Positions 48,120-55,675 of a stretch of DNA of 64,000 nucleotides are shown in pieces. A model generated the notes under the pieces. The model was not told where the DNA came from. It did no database searches and saw nothing but the letters and a program-made list of their open reading frames with translations. The stretch is from Paenibacillus oryzisoli (lineage in GTDB: Bacteria; Bacillota; Bacilli; Paenibacillales; NBRC-103111), in NCBI RefSeq assembly GCF_001653565.1, contig NZ_LYPB01000070.1, forward strand, positions 1 through 64,000, read 5' to 3'. Positions within the stretch are counted from its first letter, which is position 1. Every line of letters begins with the position of its first letter. Both the position numbers and the translations under genes were made by a program.

Positions 48120-49283
48120 ATGATCAAAACTTATCAGACTGAAGGAAAGCTAAATGTAAAGCAAGCGAATTCACTGCTTTCTAAATTAGTGTATAGTATT
48201 GAGGGTATCTCTAGTTGTTGTCTCGACGATCAAACGCAAGAGATCGTTGTCGATATGCTTCCTGAAGCTGATGTAGACACGATCGAGAGAACAATTTCTG
48301 TTTTGATAGAGAAAGAAAGGCATAATAGAATCATTGGCAGTCGCACATACATCGAAAGTGATGAGAAGGTTTCTACACAGCAAGAGGAGATGCATCTGAT
48401 TGATGATTTGTTCGCTGCTGACGGATCTGTACGAAGAGGCCTGGCAGTTACATTGTTCCAGCAAATAGATCGCCTATTACAGGAATTATCTCTTCATCAT
48501 AATGCACAATTTCGCAGCTACCCATCAATGATTCCACTCGATATCCTTCACAAATGTCGATATATTCCGACGTTCCCCCAAAATATTCATTTGGTGTCAG
48601 AATTCCCGCATCGCTTAGAAGATCTAAACAAGGTTCGAGAACCTGGTGATTTAAAGAATCTTGCTCGACTTAGCCCCTATGCGCTTTCTCCAGCCGTCTG
48701 CTTTCATTGTTATGCGGAGTTCTCAGAAAAACGGTTATCGAATCCGTTGTTGTTGACCGCCCGTGGCACCTGTTACCGGCATGAAGCTGTGTGGAGACTA
48801 GGCAGGCACCGTATGAATGAGTTTAGTATGAGAGAGATTGTCATGTTTGGTGATTCGTCATTTATTGAAACTAAAAGAAAGCATTTTATGGAGGATGCAT
48901 GGACGTTATTTGAATCGCTTGGTTTGCGAGGTAGAATTGAGACGGCAAGCGATCCTTTCTACTTTTCGGAGGAAACTGCAAAAGGACAGCATCAGCTTAT
49001 GGGAAATATGAAGTATGAATTGGTTGTGGAAGCTGGCGGAGGAAACGGCTCTTTTTCTATTGCCTCGTTTAATAATATGGAGGATTCGCTATGTAAGTCT
49101 TTTGACGTGCTAAATGATGAGTATAAGCCCATGCATTCGGGTTGCATCGCATTTGGGATTGACCGTTGGGTATTTGCATTATTGTGCTGCTATGGTGGCG
49201 ATTATGTCAAGTGGCCAGCTGCTGTTAAACAAAAATTGGAACAGCCGCTTAACAGATTCCTTGGACATTTAAAAACTCTTTAA
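48120..49283 (+). CDS. Amino acid:[carrier protein] ligase, class II aaRS-like
   Basis: 387 residues. Residues 90-387 resemble the catalytic core of atypical (archaeal-type) seryl-tRNA synthetases without a tRNA-binding domain: motif 2-like RGTCYRHEAVWRLGRHRMNE, then FSMREIVMFG, and motif 3-like SGCIAFGIDRW. The zinc site typical of amino acid:carrier-protein ligases (Cys-Glu-Cys) can be placed at C194 or C197, E222 and C342. Characterised relatives from Bradyrhizobium load Gly or Ala on the phosphopantetheine of a small carrier. The first 75 residues form an extra domain I cannot name. It is the last gene of the main operon and implies that an amino acid is one of the loaded units. Confidence 0.82.
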   Translation: MIKTYQTEGKLNVKQANSLLSKLVYSIEGISSCCLDDQTQEIVVDMLPEADVDTIERTISVLIEKERHNRIIGSRTYIESDEKVSTQQEEMHLIDDLFAADGSVRRGLAVTLFQQIDRLLQELSLHHNAQFRSYPSMIPLDILHKCRYIPTFPQNIHLVSEFPHRLEDLNKVREPGDLKNLARLSPYALSPAVCFHCYAEFSEKRLSNPLLLTARGTCYRHEAVWRLGRHRMNEFSMREIVMFGDSSFIETKRKHFMEDAWTLFESLGLRGRIETASDPFYFSEETAKGQHQLMGNMKYELVVEAGGGNGSFSIASFNNMEDSLCKSFDVLNDEYKPMHSGCIAFGIDRWVFALLCCYGGDYVKWPAAVKQKLEQPLNRFLGHLKTL

Positions 49284-49322
49284 GGACGGTTCACACATCT
49301 TCTGCGAATACACGGAGTAAAA

Positions 49323-49345
49323 AGGGGTGCTAAACACCCCTATTT
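49323..49345 (+). terminator. Weak terminator after the carrier-protein operon
   Basis: AGGGGTG (49323-49329) pairs with CACCCCT (49335-49341) around a five-base loop, followed by ATTTG. The T-run is poor. Confidence 0.45.
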
Positions 49346-49575
49346 GTGCTGTTGTGTAAACTTCTAAACCCATTAAAATGGTAGTATAGGAAAGGAATAG
49401 ATTGTTTCTTACCACATTAGAAAGCATAAGGTTTCGGTTCCTGAAAAAATCTTGATAATTGGCGATAGAAACTACCTTTAAAACGCGGTCGCACATTTTG
49501 AAAGGACTTCAATAGAAGTTTTTCGCATTGCTATAATCTTTAGCCTAATTGAAACTAAAGTCAGGAGGAGAAAAC

Positions 49576-50604
49576 ATGAAAAAAATAAGCTTGCCATTGG
49601 CCAAGCCTATCATCACATCCTATCCTACTACAACTGCTGTTTTATCAATTATTTTAACGGAATCATCTTCACTTCCTTGGTTTTACAATAATTTTATTCA
49701 ACTTTACAGTCGGGGAAAAGAATTTATCCAAACTGGGCTGGAGTTTTATAATGATTTTATATTTAAATTTTGTCCTTTAATTGCTCAAGAACATTTGACT
49801 AGTGAAAGTATTGAAATTTTAGATATAGACGTAGTTATATTTATGTTACGGTTATTAGAAAAAAATAAATATATTTTTGTTTACTTGGATATGTTTCATA
49901 TCCGTGCATATACCCAAGCATATCAAAAAAAACATGATTATCATGCAGCTTTAATTTATGGATTTGATTCGGAAGAAAAAATATTTTATATTGCTGATTT
50001 TTTCAATGGGAAATATAGCTACGAAACAGCAACTTATGAGGAGATTTGTAGTGGTTATTACTCAATGGGAAAATTTAATTTACAACAAAATATCAGCGGA
50101 ATAAATGTTCTGAGTTTTAATAAAAGTCCATTTGGATTATATGAGAAAGAAAAATGGATTTTTAATGCGGCAATGGTTTCAACTTTAATACAAGATTATC
50201 TATCATCCAAGGATAGTTATGCAATATTGGGTACCCCAAAAGAAAACTTAATTTGCGGTATAGAAGTGTATAACGTCTTAATTGAGAATTTGAATGAGAT
50301 ACATAATGGAAATAAAAAGCTTTCGGAGTTCCATATTAAACCATTTCATATTAGTTGGAATCATAAAACTGTAATGTTAGATAGAATTAAATACATGGGG
50401 GAATTAGGTGTTTTGAAAAACTATAAAAAACTGTATGACGATTATAAAGAAATTGTTACTTTATCTTTGATCACACGAAATATAGCATTAAAAAGTTTTA
50501 TTACTAATGATGCATCCCTAATGATTAGTGTTTCTGAAAAACTACATTACATGATTAGTCAAGAGAAGCTTATATTACAAGACCTAGTTAATCAGTTAGA
50601 GTAG
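49576..50604 (+). CDS. Diverged third BtrH-like protein lacking the catalytic cysteines
   Basis: About 342 residues; AGGAGGAG (49563-49570) fixes ATG 49576 rather than 49549. The layout matches the two BtrH/AsbE-like proteins: YHAALIYGFDSEEKIFYIAD corresponds to QHSILLYGWDEQ...VTD, keeping His and Asp. At the place of C-x3-C it has TSYPTTT (S15, T19), so no cysteine nucleophile. The gene is visibly richer in A and T than its neighbours and sits outside the main operon terminator with its own terminator. It may be a serine-based acyltransferase, an inactive partner, or an unrelated late arrival. Confidence 0.55.
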   Translation: MKKISLPLAKPIITSYPTTTAVLSIILTESSSLPWFYNNFIQLYSRGKEFIQTGLEFYNDFIFKFCPLIAQEHLTSESIEILDIDVVIFMLRLLEKNKYIFVYLDMFHIRAYTQAYQKKHDYHAALIYGFDSEEKIFYIADFFNGKYSYETATYEEICSGYYSMGKFNLQQNISGINVLSFNKSPFGLYEKEKWIFNAAMVSTLIQDYLSSKDSYAILGTPKENLICGIEVYNVLIENLNEIHNGNKKLSEFHIKPFHISWNHKTVMLDRIKYMGELGVLKNYKKLYDDYKEIVTLSLITRNIALKSFITNDASLMISVSEKLHYMISQEKLILQDLVNQLE

Positions 50605-50657
50605 TTGAAAATCTGTGCGTGCGTATAACAAATGTTGACATCAGTAGCACAAAACAT

Positions 50658-50706
50658 AAAAAGATCGCCCGCGAAGCATGCAAGTTGAAAGGTGATCTTT
50701 TTTATT
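50658..50706 (+). terminator. Terminator after the diverged BtrH-like gene
   Basis: AAAAAGATC near 50658-50666 pairs with GATCTTTTT near 50694-50702; a run of six T follows the stem. Confidence 0.7.
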
Positions 50707-50752
50707 TACATGCGCTTAGCAAAACTAGGTATAACTAATTGAATAAAGATCA

Positions 50753-50816
50753 AATAAGGAAATCGTTGATAAGTACCAAACTACCAAATTCCAATCGATA
50801 AGATTATTAAAGTAGA
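50753..50816 (+). pseudogene. Fragment of a solute-binding lipoprotein gene
   Basis: The 60-odd bases match 32318-32376 of the intact binding-protein gene (shared runs such as CCAATCGATAAGAT and AATAAAGTAGA region), with an 8-base insertion and point changes. It is fused directly to the deacetylase fragment that follows, the intervening kilobase being deleted. Confidence 0.75.
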
Positions 50817-51080
50817 GACAGATTCTTTGCCCACGTTGCACAGTGTGGTGTAACACTCACAACTTTGCCCAAGGATAAACCCATTCGTCCGAAGTGAATG
50901 ATTATACGATGACGCTTGGTGGAGTTGCGCCACGGCCTTGGTCGGATACGTTCTTCTTCTACGACAATCAGTGTCAGATGGTATTTGACAAAGGGGAATG
51001 TAAACCGCGGCTTGTCCGCAATTATGTCGGTCAGTGGAATATGCAAGACGAATTCGAGGAGAAGGTTCCTCCTTTATTCC
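50817..51080 (+). pseudogene. Fragment of the deacetylase-like gene
   Basis: Strong nucleotide similarity to 34168-34480 of the intact gene, including TGACGCTTGGTGG and ATTATGTCGGTCAGTGGAA. A deletion of about 60 bp (equivalent to 34220-34277) and single-base losses break the frame; the 3' end of the gene is missing after position 51080. Together with the binding-protein fragment this is the remnant of a second import operon copy. Confidence 0.88.
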
Positions 51081-51231
51081 TTCTGTCTGTCTTTTTCTAT
51101 TCTTATTTCTTGCTTATTTGCTTGTGTGTGCATTTAACCACCATGTCAACTGCGATAGGCACAGTAGCAGTAGTGTGGTAGCAGTAGCCAAAGTTGCCCA
51201 ACTCCCAGAATTGATCACAAGTTGTTGAGAT

Positions 51232-51267
51232 TACATCATCGTTCGATGATTAAAGATTGCGTATAAT
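51232..51267 (+). promoter_or_regulatory. Promoter/operator of the GH9 gene
   Basis: TACATCATCG (51232-51241), 20 bp, then TATAAT (51262-51267): same layout as 29721-29756. Here the motif also forms a perfect palindrome ATCATCG-TT-CGATGAT (51235-51250) at the -35 region, as expected of a dimeric regulator. Confidence 0.6.
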
Positions 51268-51315
51268 TGGAATGTAAGCGATTTCTAAAATATGGATGCA
51301 CAGGAGGAATGGTTA

Positions 51316-54300
51316 ATGTCAAGCACCACTCGTATGAAAGGAAGGTCAAGGAGATTTTGGTGCATGTGTTTAGGTTTGATTCTCGCGTTAAACACACTGT
51401 TGATTTCACCAAGTATAACCTCAGCAGCTGTAACACCGCTGCCAGGACCTAACAATCCACTTCTTTATGATGATTTTAATGGTGGTGGTCTTTTCAAGCA
51501 GAACTGGACGAACTGGTTCAACCAAGCAGGTGGAACAGGCACATATTCTAAGACAACCGTCGACTCGCGTCAAGTCGGGTTATTCACCCAAACGCCAACG
51601 TCGAGCTCGTCGTGGGCCAAATTCCAGCCCATGAATGAGACTGTAGATTTGACGGGGTATCGGTATCTAAACGTTACGATGAAAAATCCAGGTTATGCGA
51701 ATTCACTCATTCGGATTGTTGTTGGGGATGGTACGACCAATTATAATCTAACCGCTGGCTGGGTAGCGATTCCAACAACGTGGACGACGAGTCAATTTGA
51801 CTTGAATGCTTTAACTCCAGCCCTGAACAAAAAGACAGCGAGGTTTGAAATTTGGCTCCGTCAATCCGGGGGTACTTATGGCGAGACGCTGATTGATGAT
51901 ATTTTCGCGTCTACGGACAACAGTGGCACTGCTCCGACACTAACGGGCACGATGACCGCTAACTCAGCGAGCGGCTATAATCAGAATACATCCTTTACTT
52001 TCAAAGCGACGTATACAGATGTAGACAATGAGAAACCATTTGCTATGCAGCTTGTTGTCGACGATACCCTCTATGATATGAGGGAAGAGGATAATGCAGA
52101 TACCACCTACTCCAATGGCAAAAATTATTATTTCATCACGAAGCTGCCTGTGGGCTCGCATACTTATTATTTCCGAACGACAGACTTGACGTCGAATCCA
52201 GTATCAACGACGGTCCAGAATCAACCTGTCGTTACGAACACAGCGCAAGTCATCGATGTCACAGTCAGCCAAGCGGGGTATAACGCTGGTGGATTTAAAA
52301 ATGCCAAAGTAACTGCAGAGCTTGCACTAACGGATCTATCATATGTCGTGAAGAATGGTGCAACCGTTGTTGCTACTGGCAATATGACGTATGATGGTTT
52401 CTTTTGGAATAAACACGTATATTCGATCGATTTCTCATCCATCACAGCTAGCGGTACGAATTATACCGTTGTCAGCAATAGCATTTCCTCCTTTCCATTC
52501 GCAATTCAACCGAACATTTGGACGAATTACAAGGATGAAATGACGGCTTTCTATCGCATCTTGCGCGCGAGCGTAGCAACTTCCGATGCGTATCCTGCTG
52601 GATATAGCTCGGTCGCACCATCCGCTAATATTTACCATCCAGCTGGTCACTTGGATGATGCGTCATCGGCTGACGGCTTGACGCACTATGATTTGACTGG
52701 CAGCTGGTATGATGCTGGAGATTACGGCAAATACGCAGGCAATCAATGGGTAGGTTCAGAAATAGCTCTGGCCTATATTCGTCATGCGGATGCGGCTAGC
52801 TCCAAATTCGATAATGACAGCAATGGCGTTCCTGATCTAGTCGATGAGGCCGTCTTTGGCAGTGAGTACTTAGTCAAATTTGCCAATCAATTGGGCGGTG
52901 AAATGTATGATCTTAAGAACAATGCCGGAAGCTTCATTCACCCTGCTAAAACGACGGACAACATTAACGGCACAGCGGACGATCGTAAGCTCTCCGGATT
53001 AGGGGTAGGAGGCTCCGCCAAAGCAGCGGGAACATTAGCGGCAACAGCAAGAGCAATCCGCACAGCAATCACGAAAGGTGACATCGCGCCAGCGAAGGTC
53101 ACAGCGCTCACAACCTTCGCGAACAATTGTGAAGTAGCTGCGGTTACATTTTACAATTACGTCGTTGCAAATCCGAATGGACCAATTGGTTCTTACGGAA
53201 CTCGTGGCGGCATTCCAAATTCCAAGCTTTTAGCGGATGTAGAGCTGTATTTATTGACGAATAACGTAGCTTACAAAAATGCAGCAACAGCTAATATCAA
53301 CACGCTTGTTTTCGCTGATTTGGCATCAACGAATTATTGGGATATGAGACCGATGTCCTTGGCGGAATTCTATCCAGTTGCTGATACTGCAACGAAAGCT
53401 CATATTCAATCCTTATTGAAACAACAAGTTGATTATTTCTTGTCCTCGATAGATGATACGCCATATAGCGTACTGAACCAATTTAAGAATTTCGGTGTGA
53501 ACGAACCGCATGCGTCTTATCTTGGCGACATGATGCGGTACTACGAGCTATTCCAAGATCCTGCTGCATTGCGTGCGGTCGAGAAGGGGATGTACTGGAT
53601 TTTTGGGGAAAATCCATGGAATATAAGTTGGGTTTCCGGTATCGGTTCGGACTTTGTTACTTACCCGCATACGCGATTCGATGAAGGCTCCAATTCCAAG
53701 CTTGGGTCGGGTGTGGTATTCCCAGGCGCCATGGTCAGTGGACCTAATATGAAAGATACCAAAGATAAACTGAGCGTAAGCCCATGGTATCAAGATCGTT
53801 CACTGTACGAAGATGATACGAATCAATGGCGTTACAATGAGTTCAGTATCAGTATTCAAGCAGGACTTTTGTACACGATAATGGGATTGAGTGCGAATTC
53901 GACAGCAAGCTCAACAGGCGGAGTAACACCGACGACACTTCCTGTTACATCACCCACCATCGGCGATTATGTGCGAGGTAACGTAACCGTATTTAGCGGT
54001 TCCACAACAGGGTTGTCTAATCTCGAATATTCATCCACAGGCACATCAGGTACATTCCTGCCGATGACCGCTTCGGGTAGTGTGTATGCAGGGACCGTTG
54101 ATGAAAGTGCTTCAGCTGCCTATTCAAATAAAAGAGTGGATATTCGTGGAACAGATGCAACAGGTAGAGAAAGCTACAGTTCAACGCATTACACGGTGGC
54201 TGCACCGCTGCCAGATCCATCCACACCATTAATTTACGATGATTTCGGTGGTGGCGGCATTTGGGGTTCTGTTGGTGGTAATGGTGAATGGGTAAACTGG

Positions 54301-55542
54301 TATACACAAAATGGTGGAACAGCGGCCTTCGTCAAGACAACGTTGGATGGGTTAACGGTAGGTAAATTCTCGCAAACACCGACTGCGGTTAATTCATTTG
54401 CTAAATTTCAGCCATGGCATGATTCTGTTGATTTATCTGGATACCGTTATCTTAATTTCAAAGTTAAGAACCCAAGCTATGCTAATTTAAAGATGAAAAT
54501 CGAATTAAATGACGGTACGCGTACCTATAACTTGTCCGGTGGTTATATTACAGTTCCGACTACATGGACAGATCTAGCCTATAATCTAGATACGTTATCT
54601 CCAGCCGTGAGCAAAAAGAAAGTGACATTGTCCATCTGGTTGAACCAAACTGCTGTTGGTTACGGTGAAATGTTCATGGACGAGATTAAAGCAACAAACG
54701 TAGCTAGTGGAACGGCACCGACCCTGAGTGCGATTAGTGTTGATAAAGCTTCGGGTGATGCAACAACGGACTTCACGTTCAATACAACGTACACGGATGT
54801 GCAGAATGAGAAACCATTTTCCATGGAGCTCATCTTGGATGGGATTGTTCGTCAAATGGTAGCTGTAGATCCTGCAGATGTAACTTACAGTGACGGCAAA
54901 GCTTACAAGTATACGACGAAGCTGCCTGTCGGTATTCATTCTTACTACTTCCATACAACGGATACAACCTCCAATGCAGTAAGCAGCGCTGTACAGTCGG
55001 GTCCAAGCGTGACACAACAATTACTTCTTAGTGATTTCAATAATGGTCTTGCAACAGGTTGGACCCCTACGAGTGGAACTTGGTCGGTTCAATCCTCGCA
55101 ATACAGCGGTCAAGCAGGAAGTTCAAACAGCTACTCCATCGCTGGTGAGTCGACTTGGACCGACTACACATTGGAAGCGAAAGTCAGTGTAACCAACAAC
55201 ACGAGTGGCAATAAGGATGCGGGGCTCATAGCTCGGTACACGGATGCCAATAACTATTACATGCTCTACTTGAAAAATAATGATCATGCCAGTAGTCGGA
55301 AAATGGAACTGGTGAAATCAGTTGCTGGCGTCAAAACGACATTAGGCTACACAAGCCCAAGTATTGTTGCTGACACGTTCTATACCTACAAAATCGTCTT
55401 AAATGGCAGCAATATCTCGGTGTACAAAGATGGTGTGCTTCAAATCAGTGCGGTAGATACTTCCTTTACTAGTGGGAAGATCGGTGCGCGTACGTATGCG
55501 AATACGAAGGCCTATTTTGATGATGTTTCGGTAACAAGATAG
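51316..55542 (+). CDS. Secreted multidomain GH9 glycosidase (xanthanase-like)
   Basis: About 1408 residues; AGGAGGA (51302-51308) selects ATG 51316 over 51292. A signal peptide ends at TSAA (about residue 38). Order: carbohydrate-binding-like module with Ig-like partner (about 40-285), CelD_N Ig domain (DVTVSQAGYN..., about 315-400), GH9 catalytic domain (about 405-860) with D466 and D469 in WYDAGDYGKY and acid E842 in RYNEFSI, Ig-like linker, a second copy of the first module pair (about 970-1230), and a C-terminal 175-residue jelly-roll domain almost identical to that of the PL8 enzyme. GH9 with a PL8 partner matches the known Paenibacillus endoxanthanase/xanthan lyase systems, so xanthan or a similar beta-1,4-glucan with side chains is the likely substrate. 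Confidence 0.88.
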   Translation: MSSTTRMKGRSRRFWCMCLGLILALNTLLISPSITSAAVTPLPGPNNPLLYDDFNGGGLFKQNWTNWFNQAGGTGTYSKTTVDSRQVGLFTQTPTSSSSWAKFQPMNETVDLTGYRYLNVTMKNPGYANSLIRIVVGDGTTNYNLTAGWVAIPTTWTTSQFDLNALTPALNKKTARFEIWLRQSGGTYGETLIDDIFASTDNSGTAPTLTGTMTANSASGYNQNTSFTFKATYTDVDNEKPFAMQLVVDDTLYDMREEDNADTTYSNGKNYYFITKLPVGSHTYYFRTTDLTSNPVSTTVQNQPVVTNTAQVIDVTVSQAGYNAGGFKNAKVTAELALTDLSYVVKNGATVVATGNMTYDGFFWNKHVYSIDFSSITASGTNYTVVSNSISSFPFAIQPNIWTNYKDEMTAFYRILRASVATSDAYPAGYSSVAPSANIYHPAGHLDDASSADGLTHYDLTGSWYDAGDYGKYAGNQWVGSEIALAYIRHADAASSKFDNDSNGVPDLVDEAVFGSEYLVKFANQLGGEMYDLKNNAGSFIHPAKTTDNINGTADDRKLSGLGVGGSAKAAGTLAATARAIRTAITKGDIAPAKVTALTTFANNCEVAAVTFYNYVVANPNGPIGSYGTRGGIPNSKLLADVELYLLTNNVAYKNAATANINTLVFADLASTNYWDMRPMSLAEFYPVADTATKAHIQSLLKQQVDYFLSSIDDTPYSVLNQFKNFGVNEPHASYLGDMMRYYELFQDPAALRAVEKGMYWIFGENPWNISWVSGIGSDFVTYPHTRFDEGSNSKLGSGVVFPGAMVSGPNMKDTKDKLSVSPWYQDRSLYEDDTNQWRYNEFSISIQAGLLYTIMGLSANSTASSTGGVTPTTLPVTSPTIGDYVRGNVTVFSGSTTGLSNLEYSSTGTSGTFLPMTASGSVYAGTVDESASAAYSNKRVDIRGTDATGRESYSSTHYTVAAPLPDPSTPLIYDDFGGGGIWGSVGGNGEWVNWYTQNGGTAAFVKTTLDGLTVGKFSQTPTAVNSFAKFQPWHDSVDLSGYRYLNFKVKNPSYANLKMKIELNDGTRTYNLSGGYITVPTTWTDLAYNLDTLSPAVSKKKVTLSIWLNQTAVGYGEMFMDEIKATNVASGTAPTLSAISVDKASGDATTDFTFNTTYTDVQNEKPFSMELILDGIVRQMVAVDPADVTYSDGKAYKYTTKLPVGIHSYYFHTTDTTSNAVSSAVQSGPSVTQQLLLSDFNNGLATGWTPTSGTWSVQSSQYSGQAGSSNSYSIAGESTWTDYTLEAKVSVTNNTSGNKDAGLIARYTDANNYYMLYLKNNDHASSRKMELVKSVAGVKTTLGYTSPSIVADTFYTYKIVLNGSNISVYKDGVLQISAVDTSFTSGKIGARTYANTKAYFDDVSVTR

Positions 55543-55550
55543 TAAATGCA

Positions 55551-55583
55551 AAGAACTTCCAGTTCATGACTGGAAGTTCTTTT
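55551..55583 (+). terminator. Terminator of the GH9 gene
   Basis: AAGAACTTCCAGT (55551-55563) and ACTGGAAGTTCTT (55569-55581), then TT. The core ACTTCCAGT is the same as in the PL8 terminator. Confidence 0.88.
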
Positions 55584-55675
55584 AAAGAAGGTGTGCTACG
55601 AAAGTGTGCTTTGTCCTTTTCCGATCACCAAAGGAATGACACCAATATGACATTAATCAATTGGAGGCTAATGGA

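Noticed and set aside
37738..49283. A petrobactin siderophore cluster proper
   Set aside because: The NIS synthetases AsbA and AsbB are missing, while carriers, transferases and sugar-amination genes are added.
50894..51181. 95-codon plus-strand frame resembling the deacetylase-like protein
   Set aside because: Only the first 60 or so codons match; it lacks start signals and is part of the broken gene fragment.
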